Positions 46,420 to 54,831 of a stretch of 64,000 bases of DNA are shown piece after piece. The notes beneath the pieces are model-generated. The model did no database searches, was not told the origin of the DNA, and saw only the letters and a list, made by a program, of their open reading frames with translations. The stretch is from positions 372,001-436,000 of the forward strand of contig NZ_CP141050.1 of NCBI RefSeq assembly GCF_034627025.1, given 5' to 3'. Origin of the DNA: Microvirga lotononidis. GTDB taxonomy: Bacteria; Pseudomonadota; Alphaproteobacteria; Rhizobiales; Beijerinckiaceae. The translations under genes and the position numbers were made by a program. Within the stretch, counting starts at the first letter, position 1; the number at the start of each line of letters is the position of its first letter.

Positions 46420-47244
46420 TCAATGGGCCGTCCAGCCGCCGTCGATCGGCAGGGCCGCACCCGTGATCGAAGCGGCGGCATCACTCGCCAGGAATGTCGC
46501 GAAGGCGCCGATCTCTTCGACCATGGCGAAGCGTTTGTTCGGCTGCTCGGCCAGCAACACCTTCCGGATCACCTCTTCGCGAGGAAGGCCATGTGTTTTC
46601 GCCTGTTCCGCGATGTGCGCCTCCGCGAGCGGCGTCCAGACGTTTCCGGGGCAGATCGCGTTGCATGTGATGGTTTGCTCTGCCGTTTCCAAGGCGACGA
46701 CCTTGGTCAGGCCGACGATCCCGTGCTTGGCCGCTGCGTAAGCCGACGTGAGCGGCAAACCGACGAGAGCGAGCGCCGAGGCGATGTTGATGATGCGGCC
46801 TCCACCTTGGTGGCGCATGGCAGGAAGGGCCAGTCGGATCGTGTGAAAGGCGGACGACAGATTGATCGCCAGGACCGCATCCCACTTCTCGACCGGAACC
46901 TGGTCGACCGGACCGACATGGAAGATACCGGCATTGTTGACCAGGATGTCCAGGCGACCGAACGTCTCCAGGGCAAGATTGACCATCCTGGCGATCTCGT
47001 CCGGCTTGGTCATGTCGGCGGCAGAGTAGATGGATTTGGCGCCGGTCTCGCGCTGCAGCCCTTCAAGGGAGTCGTTGATCTCCTCGGGCTTACCGAAACC
47101 ATTGATGACCACCGACGCTCCGGCTGACGCAAAGGCGCGGGCGATGCCAAGACCGATGCCGCTGGTGGAGCCCGTGACGAGCGCCACCTTTCCGTCGAGG
47201 ATCCTGGCGGTACCGAGCGCCGGCTGAGGGAGGGTGACGTTCAT
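46420..47244 (-). CDS. 3-hydroxybutyrate dehydrogenase-like SDR, copy 2
   Basis: The 274-residue NAD-dependent SDR has TGSTSGIGLGIARAFASAG, the NNAGIFHVGPVDQ active-site strand and YAAAKHGIVGLTKVVALE with the Tyr-Lys pair. Its conserved ICPGNVWTPLAE block fits the BDH group. It is nearly identical in long stretches to copy 3 at 48538 (FGKPEEIN, VEKWDAVLAINLSSAFHT), with a patatin gene between the two. ATG 47244 follows AGGAGAAAT. It is the last gene of the five-gene minus-strand operon. Confidence 0.82.
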   Translation of the reverse strand: MNVTLPQPALGTARILDGKVALVTGSTSGIGLGIARAFASAGASVVINGFGKPEEINDSLEGLQRETGAKSIYSAADMTKPDEIARMVNLALETFGRLDILVNNAGIFHVGPVDQVPVEKWDAVLAINLSSAFHTIRLALPAMRHQGGGRIINIASALALVGLPLTSAYAAAKHGIVGLTKVVALETAEQTITCNAICPGNVWTPLAEAHIAEQAKTHGLPREEVIRKVLLAEQPNKRFAMVEEIGAFATFLASDAAASITGAALPIDGGWTAH

Positions 47245-47264
47245 GATATTTCTCCTGCGAGATC

Positions 47265-48527
47265 TTATCCGGCAGTCATCATCATGCCGGGTCGGGCCTC
47301 GTGCAGGATGAAGCCTTCCACGGGATCGAAGTCGCTTGACCACGGTGCCAACTCCAGTACCCGGCTCGTGTCGGCATAGCCCGCCTCCCAGCGGCGGCGG
47401 ATACCCCGCGGGCTGAAGTCGATGTCCTTGGTGTGGTCATCGCCCTCAAAGGGAGGTGCCAGTAGCCGGACCACGTGCATGCGGGTCACGCAGCCATAGG
47501 CAGCCAGCTCCCGCACGGCCTCGGTCCTCTGCTCCCGCTCCGGCAACCGGCGCACCAACTCGGCGATCACGTGCCGGAGCCGGTGGATCTGCTTCTGACG
47601 GGCGATGTGGCTGACCGCCCGGCTGCAATACTGGATATCCTTCTGCCGGCTCATCACCTGCCAGATCGTGTCCGGCTCGGGCCCCTGCGGGTTCCAGATA
47701 TGGACCGCGAAGATGACGGAGTTTTTTCGCGGGTTGTCGTCGAAGACGGCCTCGACCGGCGTGTTCGACAGGATGCCGCCGTCCCAGTAGAGATCGCCAT
47801 CGATCCGCACGGCCGGAAAGGCAGGCGGTAGGGCGCCGGATGCCATTACGTGCCGGAGGTCGAGATCCATGTCGCGGCTGTCGAAGTAACGCATCTCGCT
47901 GGTGCGCACGTTGGCGGCTCCCACCGTCAGGCGCGTCTCCCTGCCGTTGATCCGGTCGAAATCCACGAGATCGCACAGGGTTCGGGCCAGCGGCGAGGTA
48001 TCGTAATAGCCGGCGGCTTCCGATCCGAGGGGCACCTGGAGACCAAGAAATGCCGACAGGTTCGGCCGGAAGAAGGCCGGAATGCCTTGGGCGATGGTCG
48101 ACAGATTCGTGGCCAGCGGCCCCACAAGCGGCCACGCGCCCAGGAACTCCACCCAAGGGCTGTGCTGCATGCGGCGCCAGAACTCCTGCAGCCGTTCCAT
48201 GCGGTCCTCGGGCGTGTTGCCGGCGATCAGGCTGGCATTGATGGCGCCAATCGAGGTGCCGATCACCCAGTCGGGCTCGACCCCGGCCTCGTGCAGCGCC
48301 TGGTAAGCACCGACTTGGTAGGCGCCCAGCGCGCCGCCGCCCTGCAGCACCAGGACGATTTGGCCGAGTTCCTTCGGGATCCGCCTCCGGCGGGCCGGTA
48401 TGCTGTCCGGGAGCCGTTGTTCTGTGATCGCATCTGGGGGAGTTCCCGTCCGCTCGAGTTCGCTGATCACTGCTGCATCGGAGCCCTTGTCCGTCCTGAG
48501 GACATCGGGTGAAACATGTTTGAGCAT
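47265..48527 (-). CDS. Patatin-like phospholipase family protein, copy 2
   Basis: The 420-residue hydrolase has LVLQGGGALGAYQVGAYQAL, the nucleophile in IGTSIGAINAS, and the Asp partner in YWDGGILSNTP. The C-terminal DUF3734-type tail IDFSPRGIRRRWEAGYAD is shared with copy 1. It carries an N-terminal extension of about 55 residues that is Arg-rich and not seen in copy 1. A longer open frame to 48857 runs into the neighbouring SDR in another frame and is ignored. GAGGAGGAC precedes ATG 48527. It is sandwiched between two BDH-like genes, repeating the patatin/BDH association of the 15.8-18.8 kb operon. Confidence 0.85.
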   Translation of the reverse strand: MLKHVSPDVLRTDKGSDAAVISELERTGTPPDAITEQRLPDSIPARRRRIPKELGQIVLVLQGGGALGAYQVGAYQALHEAGVEPDWVIGTSIGAINASLIAGNTPEDRMERLQEFWRRMQHSPWVEFLGAWPLVGPLATNLSTIAQGIPAFFRPNLSAFLGLQVPLGSEAAGYYDTSPLARTLCDLVDFDRINGRETRLTVGAANVRTSEMRYFDSRDMDLDLRHVMASGALPPAFPAVRIDGDLYWDGGILSNTPVEAVFDDNPRKNSVIFAVHIWNPQGPEPDTIWQVMSRQKDIQYCSRAVSHIARQKQIHRLRHVIAELVRRLPEREQRTEAVRELAAYGCVTRMHVVRLLAPPFEGDDHTKDIDFSPRGIRRRWEAGYADTSRVLELAPWSSDFDPVEGFILHEARPGMMMTAG

Positions 48528-48537
48528 GGCGTCCTCC

Positions 48538-49362
48538 TCAGTGGGCAGTCCAGCCGCCATCAACCGGAAGCGCAGCACCGGTAATCGAGGCAGCGGCATC
48601 ACTGGCCAGGAACGTGGCGAAGGCCCCGATTTCCTCGACGGTGGCGAACCGCTTGTTGGGCTGCTGCGCCAGCAGCACGTCCCGGATGACCTGCTCGCGT
48701 GGAATGCCATGCGACTTCGCTTGCCCCTCGATCTGAGCCTCGACCAGGGGGGTGAAGACATAACCCGGGCAGATGGCGTTGCAGGTGATGTTTTCCTCAG
48801 CCGTCTCGAGCGCGACCACTTTGGTGAGACCAACGATCCCGTGTTTCGCCGCCACATAGGCGGCCTTGAACGGGGAGGCGACGAGCGCGTGCGCCGAGGC
48901 GATGTTGATGATGCGGCCGCCGCCCTGCCGCCGCATCGCCGGGAGGGCGAGACGGGTGGTGTGGAAGGCGGAGGACAGATTGATTGCTAGGACCGCATCC
49001 CATTTCTCGACCGGGAACTGGTCGATCGGGCTGACATGCTGGATGCCGGCGTTGTTCACTAGGATATCCAACCGACCGAAGCTCTCCAGGGCAAGATTGA
49101 CCATTCCGGCGATCTCGGCCGGCTTGGTCATGTCGGCAGCCGAATAGATGGCTTTGCTTCGGGTCTCATCCTGCAAGCCTTCGAGTGTAGCGTTGATCTC
49201 CTCCGGCTTACCGAAGCCGTTGATGACGACCGACGCTCCGGCTGATGCGAAGGCGCGTGCAATCCCGAGCCCGATCCCGCTGGTGGAACCAGTGACGATG
49301 GCGACCTTTCCGTCCAGAACTCTCGCGGACCTGGTTGCTGGCTGGGTGAAGGTGACGTTCAT
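48538..49362 (-). CDS. 3-hydroxybutyrate dehydrogenase-like SDR, copy 3
   Basis: The 274-residue paralogue of the 46420-47244 gene has the same start (MNVTxxQPA), TGSTSGIGLGIA motif and end (GAALPVDGGWTAH). It keeps the Gln/His substrate positions typical of BDH (NNAGIQHVSPIDQF, ASAHALVASPFKAAYVAAK), whereas copy 2 has FHVGP and ASALALVGLPLTSAYA instead. Copy 3 is therefore the better candidate for a true 3-hydroxybutyrate dehydrogenase, and copy 2 may have changed substrate. AGGAGGATC precedes the ATG. It begins 66 bp after the MFS gene. Confidence 0.82.
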   Translation of the reverse strand: MNVTFTQPATRSARVLDGKVAIVTGSTSGIGLGIARAFASAGASVVINGFGKPEEINATLEGLQDETRSKAIYSAADMTKPAEIAGMVNLALESFGRLDILVNNAGIQHVSPIDQFPVEKWDAVLAINLSSAFHTTRLALPAMRRQGGGRIINIASAHALVASPFKAAYVAAKHGIVGLTKVVALETAEENITCNAICPGYVFTPLVEAQIEGQAKSHGIPREQVIRDVLLAQQPNKRFATVEEIGAFATFLASDAAASITGAALPVDGGWTAH

Positions 49363-49428
49363 GATGATCCTCCTGGGGGTTGTCGTGACGCTTTCTGGAG
49401 AGGGCTGCTGCCGAGGCTCCCCGAAGCC

Positions 49429-50700
49429 CTACGCCGAGTGGACAGCAGTCGGAGGTGGTGTCGGGACGTCTCGCTCTATTTCGGGCAAAAGCCTCTCGGA
49501 TGCGGGTCGCAGCCGAATCGCGAGGAGTGCCGCGATCAGGAGCGAGGCCCCGACCCCGGTGACACAGGCAGCCCAGCCATACCGGTCGAACACCTGCCCC
49601 AGGATCGCACTGCCCACCAGCCCGCCCGAGAAGTAGGACGCAAGGTAGAGCCCGCTCGCCGAGCCGCGGTCTGTCGTGGCTGCATGGCTGACGAACCCTG
49701 TGGCGGTTGCCTGGGCAAAGAAGGTGCCCACACCCACCAGCATCAGGCCTACCAGGATTGCGGTCAGGTTTGGCACGACCAGGAACGGCAGTCCGAGGCC
49801 CGCGACGGCCAGCGATCCCCAGAAGGTGGGCCGGGTCCCAAACCGCTGCACCGTGCGACCGGCCAACAGGGTGGTGACGATGGACGGCGCGAAGACGAAG
49901 TAGACGAGGCCGAGGCTCATCTGACCGATCGCGATCGGCTCGCGAACCAGCACGAAGTTCACGTAAGTGAAGGTGCCGATGAAGGCGAACAGGATGCAGA
50001 AGCCGATGGCGAAGCTGGGCCGCAGAAGCGGGTTGCGCAGATGCTCGGCCCAGATCGACAATGGCGCCCGGCTGGGTTCGTCTTGAGCGGTTATCATGGC
50101 GGATTGCGTGAGCCAAGCATAGACGATCACGGCGCCGAGCAGGTTCAAGCCCGCCAAGGACAGGAAGGTCGCCGGCAGGCCGAGATGGTCGGCGAGGCCC
50201 GCTGTCAGAAGCCGGCCGAAGAGGTTGCTGGCGACGTTGCCGGTGATGTAGGCCGCGAAGGCACCGCCAGCGTCCATGGCGCTGCAATGCTCGCCGAGAT
50301 AGGCGAGGGTGAGCGTGAACGCGGAGGCCATGCACAGCCCCTGGGCGATCCGCAGCACCGTGAAGGTCGCAAGGTTTGGTGCAACCGCCAGCAGGGCGGT
50401 CGGGATCGCCAGCACCGCGAGGCTGATCAGGATACCGCGCCGGCGATCGATGCGATGGCTGAAATAGGCAACTGTTAGGCAAGCGACCGCCATCCCCATC
50501 GTTGTCGCGTTCACGGCAAAGCCCATTGCAGCCGGCGTCACGCCGTAGTTTCGGGCCAACGCCGGCAGGATCGCTTGCGTCCCGAACAGATCGACCACCG
50601 TCAGGAAGGCAATCAGACCAATCAGAAGAGTCCGTTCAACCATGCCGGCATGGTGGCCCTGCATCGACATGGCTTGGTCTTGGTTGGACGCTGTCATCAT
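49429..50700 (-). CDS. MFS transporter (12-helix, arabinose/AraJ- or YnfM-like)
   Basis: The 423-residue major facilitator superfamily protein starts with a first helix LIGLIAFLTVVDLFGTQAIL. The loop 2-3 segment YFSHRIDRRRGILISLA corresponds to the MFS motif A region. Total hydrophobic pattern is consistent with 12 helices. The Met/His-rich N-terminus (MSMQGHHAGM) could bind metal but is short. ATG 50700 follows ACAGGAGACG. It lies between cupin and BDH genes in the same operon and may import or export a small organic acid; the substrate is unknown. Confidence 0.82.
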   Translation of the reverse strand: MMTASNQDQAMSMQGHHAGMVERTLLIGLIAFLTVVDLFGTQAILPALARNYGVTPAAMGFAVNATTMGMAVACLTVAYFSHRIDRRRGILISLAVLAIPTALLAVAPNLATFTVLRIAQGLCMASAFTLTLAYLGEHCSAMDAGGAFAAYITGNVASNLFGRLLTAGLADHLGLPATFLSLAGLNLLGAVIVYAWLTQSAMITAQDEPSRAPLSIWAEHLRNPLLRPSFAIGFCILFAFIGTFTYVNFVLVREPIAIGQMSLGLVYFVFAPSIVTTLLAGRTVQRFGTRPTFWGSLAVAGLGLPFLVVPNLTAILVGLMLVGVGTFFAQATATGFVSHAATTDRGSASGLYLASYFSGGLVGSAILGQVFDRYGWAACVTGVGASLLIAALLAIRLRPASERLLPEIERDVPTPPPTAVHSA

Positions 50701-50772
50701 CGTCTCCTGTCGCAGGAGGGGCGCTGGTGCTCGGTTCGACCGGCCGAGCACCATCCAAAGCAGCCAAAGCCG

Positions 50773-51276
50773 TCACATCATGTGAGGGTCTGCCTTGGGC
50801 ATGTCGTGGAACACGTCGGAGGACAGCAGCACGACCGGGGCCTTGCCGGTGTTCTTCCACCAGTGCTGCACCCCGCTCTTCTCGACTGAAACCTCGCCCG
50901 CCTTATGAATGATCGGCACCGAGCAATTGCTGGCATATTCCTCGATGGTGCCTGAGACGACGTAGATCAGGGCCGGCCGGTCCTCGTGGCTGTGCCAGGG
51001 CACGACGCCGCCAGGCTGGATGACCAGCTTGCGCGTCCGCAGCTGATGCTCGGCGAGGTTCACCTTCTCCTTGGACAGGTCGACCGTGGCGAGCACCGTG
51101 TCCGTAACGCCTTTGTGTTGTGTTTCGCCTTCAGTGCGGGCGCCTGCCTTCATCTTGTCCGCGGGGCATTCGCCGGCATTTGCGGGAACCGCGAAGATCG
51201 CGCCCGCCAGGAGAGCGACCGTGCAAAGTCCCTGCCGGAGCATAAAGGGGCCTCGAATTTGGTTCAGCATGTCCAT
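50773..51276 (-). CDS. Exported cupin-domain protein, first gene of the operon
   Basis: The 167-residue protein has a signal peptide (MLRQGLCTVALLAGAIFAVPANAGE) preceded by a few residues, and one cupin barrel with the His motif PWHSHEDRPALIYVVSG and the second motif GVQHWWKNTGKAPVVLL. Three or four Cys (GECPADK, SNCSV) might form a disulfide. The start is set at ATG 51276, with AGGAGA. A much longer open frame to 52464 overlaps the LysR gene and is spurious. It is divergent from the LysR gene at 51505 (228 bp), which probably controls the operon. Confidence 0.82.
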   Translation of the reverse strand: MDMLNQIRGPFMLRQGLCTVALLAGAIFAVPANAGECPADKMKAGARTEGETQHKGVTDTVLATVDLSKEKVNLAEHQLRTRKLVIQPGGVVPWHSHEDRPALIYVVSGTIEEYASNCSVPIIHKAGEVSVEKSGVQHWWKNTGKAPVVLLSSDVFHDMPKADPHMM

Positions 51277-51504
51277 GTCTCCTCTGTTCCGCAGCGCCCA
51301 GATGGAGGCAACCAAGTGGAGCCGGCGCGATGCGGTAGCTTCATGGTCGGTCAGGCCAAGACAGATTGGAAATGCCGAGTGAGCCTCGATTCCATAGCCA
51401 GAAGCTATCACCGCAGCAGGCTGATCGGCGGTAGTCTGAGAATGATATCGCATGCAGGTCGTGCCGGCATCGGTGGCACCGATCAGCCGATGGGGAGGAT
51501 TGCA

Positions 51505-52446
51505 ATGGAGATGCACCAGATCCGGTACTTCCTCGCCGTTTGCGAAGATCTCAACTTCACGCGGGCGGCAGAGCGCTGCAATGTCGCGCAGCCCTCCCTC
51601 ACACGGGCGATCAAGCTGCTTGAGGAGGAGCTTGGGGGCGTTCTGTTCCATCGCGAGCGGAGCAACACCCACTTGTCGGAGCTGGGGCGCATGGTGAAGC
51701 CGCATCTCGAGCAGGTCTATGCCCAAGCAGAGGCAGCCAAACGACAAGCCTTCGATTTCGCCAAGCTGAAGAAAACCGCCCTGAAGCTCGGGGTGATGTG
51801 CACGATCCAGCCGGATGAACTGGTTGACCTCGTCAGCGGTCTCCAGGCGCGACATCCCGGGATCGAGCTTGAGATTGTCGACGCCAGTGCGGCCGACCTG
51901 GAGAACCGACTCATCAACGGCCAACTCGAGGTGGCGATTTATTGCATCCCGGGTCGGGAGCCGGACGAGCGCCTGCACTATATGCCCTTGTTCCGGGAGC
52001 CGTTCATGATCGTCGTTTCGCCCGACCATCCGCTCGCGCTTCAGGAGAGCATCGCGCCACGCGACCTTACGGGGGACCGTTACCTCAACCGGATCAACTG
52101 TGAGTTCTATCGCTATGCCGGTGCCCTCTGGCGGGAGAACGGCTTCGAGGGCTGCGAGACGGTCTACCGCAGCGAGCGCGACGACTGGATCCTGTCCATG
52201 ATCGCGGCCGGGCTCGGATTCGGCTTCATGCCCAAGAGCTGTGCCCGGCATCCCATGGTCGTTGCCTGCCCGATGGTCGATCCGGAGATCTGGCGCGAGG
52301 TCAATTTGGTGACGGTCCGCGGCCGCCCGTACTCCCCGGCGGTCGGAGCCCTCGTGCACGAGGCCATGCGGGCTCAATGGCTCGGCCAGCCAGCCCTTGC
52401 CCTGGATCTCGAGAAGGAGCGTCAGAAGGCGGAGGACCTCGCATGA
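51505..52446 (+). CDS. LysR-family transcriptional regulator, paralogue B
   Basis: The 313-residue protein has the N-terminal HTH MEMHQIRYFLAVCEDLNF and AAERCNVAQPSLTRAIKLLE. The sensor domain matches paralogue A at 42896 over its whole length. GGGGAGG precedes the ATG. The gene starts back-to-back with the cupin-MFS-BDH-patatin-BDH operon, the classical arrangement for a LysR activator acting on the divergent promoter. No LysR box is obvious by eye in the 228-bp gap. Confidence 0.9.
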   Translation: MEMHQIRYFLAVCEDLNFTRAAERCNVAQPSLTRAIKLLEEELGGVLFHRERSNTHLSELGRMVKPHLEQVYAQAEAAKRQAFDFAKLKKTALKLGVMCTIQPDELVDLVSGLQARHPGIELEIVDASAADLENRLINGQLEVAIYCIPGREPDERLHYMPLFREPFMIVVSPDHPLALQESIAPRDLTGDRYLNRINCEFYRYAGALWRENGFEGCETVYRSERDDWILSMIAAGLGFGFMPKSCARHPMVVACPMVDPEIWREVNLVTVRGRPYSPAVGALVHEAMRAQWLGQPALALDLEKERQKAEDLA

Positions 52447-52542
52447 GATGGGTTTCTGATCCACGGGACAGCCGCGGTCTCAGGCTTCGGGTTTGGGCCC
52501 GTAATGACGCGTGCGCCGCGCCGGAATCGTAAGGAGGACGAT

Positions 52543-53121
52543 ATGCCTCTTCTCATACCCGTGATCCTGGGCTCGGTCCGTTCCGATCGCCAAGGGATAA
52601 AGGCCGCGCGCTTCATCATTCGCCATCTGGAGGGTCGGGGGTACACGGCGCCCCTAGTAGACCCACTTGAACTGAAGTTGCCGCTGCTCGACCGCATGTA
52701 CAAGGAATTTCCCAAGGGAGAGGCTCCCAAGACTCTCGAGCGTCTTGCTGAGCTCTTTCGACGCGCGGATGCCTTCGTGGTCGTGTCCGGAGAGTACAAC
52801 CACAGCATCCCGCCTAGCCTGTCGAACACGCTGGATCACTTCCTGGAGGAGTATTTCTGGCGGCCCTCCGCCATCGTCTGCTACTCGGGCGGGCGCTTCG
52901 GCGGCGTCAGGGCCGCGATGCAGCTGCGGGCGATGCTCTGCGAGCTTGGGATGCCTAGTATCCCATCCCTGCTGCCGATCCCTGAGATCGGTACGGCGCT
53001 CACTGCCGACGGCTATGCAGGAGCAGCGTGGCTCAACAAGACCGCCAGCCGCTTTGTCGACGAGTTGGTGTGGTACGCCGAGGCCCTTCGGCGCCAGCGT
53101 GCTGAAGGTACGCCGTACTGA
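52543..53121 (+). CDS. NADPH-dependent FMN reductase family protein
   Basis: The 192-residue flavodoxin-fold protein starts with the phosphate-binding IPVILGSVRSDRQGIKAAR. It has FVVVSGEYNHSIPPSLSNTLDHF, which is the GEYNxSxP signature, and YSGGRFGGVRAAMQLRAML. It belongs to the NADPH-dependent FMN/chromate/azo reductase group. ATG 52543 has AAGGAGGACGAT. It directly follows the LysR gene on the same strand and may be part of its transcript. The hairpin at 53122 ends it. Confidence 0.85.
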   Translation: MPLLIPVILGSVRSDRQGIKAARFIIRHLEGRGYTAPLVDPLELKLPLLDRMYKEFPKGEAPKTLERLAELFRRADAFVVVSGEYNHSIPPSLSNTLDHFLEEYFWRPSAIVCYSGGRFGGVRAAMQLRAMLCELGMPSIPSLLPIPEIGTALTADGYAGAAWLNKTASRFVDELVWYAEALRRQRAEGTPY

Positions 53122-53149
53122 CGCATTCGGACCCGGTACCCCGAATGCG
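53122..53149 (+). terminator. Hairpin after FMN reductase
   Basis: CGCATTCGG (53122-53130) pairs with CCGAATGCG (53141-53149) immediately after the stop codon. There is no U-tract. Confidence 0.5.
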
Positions 53150-53233
53150 GCTCCCCACGGGATTGTCTCCGGCCGAATTTTGGCTTGGCTTCGTGAAATC
53201 AACCAACGACGGACACAGTTTTCCTTGTTCAGC

Positions 53234-53905
53234 TTACTGGTTAGCGCATAAATTAAGCCCGATGATCAGGTGATGGCTGAGAAGCACGCTCAGGCTTGTA
53301 ACAAGGTCAAACCGTGGGTCCGCTACAGCAGCCTTATCTGCCGCATCCCTGAACACTGAGTTGTTCATCAGGTGCTGGATGAAAACGGCGCCTCCGGGCG
53401 GCAGCCGATGGATCTCGACCACGAGATCCGGACGGGCGATCAGGGCGTCCTCCGGCCTTGAATTATCAAACTTACCCTGGGGCTTAGCGACGTATGTCTC
53501 CCAGATCGTCACAATGGGGTAGGTGGATCTCACGACCTGAACGGATGGATGGAGAACGGCCAGACACTGCTCCCAGCTGTGAGGGGCGAAAGCAGCAAGT
53601 TCCCGGACGGTCAGAGGGCTCGCATCCGCCGCGTAATGAGCACGGGTTCGGGCTGCCTCGAGACGTGCCATGTCGCCGAGATACGGCACTGGCAGGACGA
53701 GCGGGAAAGTGTCGATGAAATCGCCGAAGTCGTCGCCATAGGTCAGGGTCACGGGAGAGCGGGGTGGCGACAACGCGATGAAGGCCTGCACCATGCCCCG
53801 GAAGACATCATCCTCCACAAGCGCCCGGGTCACCGGGAACCGGGTTGCTAGCACCTTGGTGAGGCAAACTATGTCGGAGTGCATAGCGGACGCTGAAGAT
53901 CCCAC
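53234..53905 (-). CDS. BufC/DUF2063-like protein, N-terminally truncated
   Basis: The 223-residue sequence matches the family of putative DNA-binding proteins that accompany MNIO (DUF692) peptide-modifying enzymes. Recognisable blocks are VLATRFPVTRALVEDDVF, LSPPRSPVTLTYGDDFGDF, PYLGDMARLEAARTRAHYAAD and LHPSVQVVRSTYPIV...RPEDALIARPDL. Full-length members begin with about 60 more residues, including a YRNNV motif. Here only MHSDIV stands at that point, and no clear start signal is seen. No MNIO enzyme or Cys-rich precursor lies next to it. It is probably a decayed orphan. Confidence 0.6.
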   Translation of the reverse strand: MGSSASAMHSDIVCLTKVLATRFPVTRALVEDDVFRGMVQAFIALSPPRSPVTLTYGDDFGDFIDTFPLVLPVPYLGDMARLEAARTRAHYAADASPLTVRELAAFAPHSWEQCLAVLHPSVQVVRSTYPIVTIWETYVAKPQGKFDNSRPEDALIARPDLVVEIHRLPPGGAVFIQHLMNNSVFRDAADKAAVADPRFDLVTSLSVLLSHHLIIGLNLCANQ

Positions 53906-54257
53906 GATTGCCTCCGTTCGGTTTCAGCAGCCGGGAGGATTGATCCGATCTCCCGGAACATGAGCTTCGTCCCTGCCTGCGCTGCCGCTGGTTGGGACAT
54001 GATCCCGGAAATGGAGGGCTTGGTGAAATACCGTTGAGCGATGGAGCCGATAGCGGGCGGCTATGATGGCAGGATGATCGACTGCATGCGGGGCTTCACT
54101 CCTCCGGCATCCTGGAGGCTGGCTCCGCCATCGCGAGACGATAGCCCATGGGTATCGATTTGGGAGCTACTCGGTATTTCAACAGGCAAGTCGCCTTCGT
54201 CATGATGCTGCCATGGCTTACGCGAGGTGCGTGAGCAGCAACCCGGAGGAGCGCCCG
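53906..54257. other. Intergenic region between truncated BufC-like and DUF302 genes
   Basis: About 350 bp without a supported gene. The lost N-terminal part of the BufC-like protein is not found in any frame I read. A GGAGG ribosome site at its right end serves the DUF302 gene. Confidence 0.4.
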
Positions 54258-54752
54258 ATGGCTACCCATATTGCAAGTTTGTGTGCCGCTACCCTGATCC
54301 CGTTGGGGCTCGCCCTTTCGCCCGTTCAGACCAGGGCGGAGGATCCGGGCCGGCAGATATTCGAGAACGGCATCGTGCGTGTGAAAAGCGCCTATCCATT
54401 CGATGAAACCATCAATCGGATCAAGCAGGATGTTGCCGCAAAAGGCATCATGTTCTTCTTCGCGGTCGATCAGTCAAAGCTTGCTTCCGATGCAGGAATC
54501 AACCTGAGACCATCGACCCTTCTGGTGTTCGGCAATCCGGGACTCGGCTCGCAGTTCATCACCTCGAACCCGAACGCGGGCATTGACTGGCCGGTGCGGC
54601 TGCTGGTCTCGGAGGATGAGAACGGCACAGTGTGGACGGTCTATAATGATTTCCAGTACATTGCCCGCCGGCATGGCATCGTGGATCGGGACGCTGCGTT
54701 CCAGAAGGCATCCGAGGTGATTACGTCCGTCACTTCGAGCGTTGCCAAGTAG
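54258..54752 (+). CDS. Exported DUF302 protein
   Basis: The 164-residue protein has a signal peptide ending near VQTRAED. A DUF302 domain follows: SAYPFDETINRIKQDVAAKG, IMFFFAVDQSKLASDAG, LRPSTLLVFGNPGLGSQFI and AGIDWPVRLLVSEDENG. DUF302 proteins are small soluble proteins of uncertain function, often near heme or copper genes. ATG 54258 has GGAGGAGC upstream. The gene lies just left of an IS6-family element. Confidence 0.85.
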   Translation: MATHIASLCAATLIPLGLALSPVQTRAEDPGRQIFENGIVRVKSAYPFDETINRIKQDVAAKGIMFFFAVDQSKLASDAGINLRPSTLLVFGNPGLGSQFITSNPNAGIDWPVRLLVSEDENGTVWTVYNDFQYIARRHGIVDRDAAFQKASEVITSVTSSVAK

Positions 54753-54831
54753 GGCAGAGATTGCGGCCACTGTGCGCTCACTAGAACACCACATCGTGGG
54801 GTGCTGCGCTTTGATCCATCCTTCGCCAGGC

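Noticed and set aside
47265..48857. Extension of the patatin frame by 110 codons
   Set aside because: The added part lies over the neighbouring SDR gene in another frame; the ATG at 48527 has a strong ribosome site.
50773..52464. 563-residue minus-strand frame
   Set aside because: Only the part up to 51276 codes for the cupin; the rest is antisense to the LysR gene.
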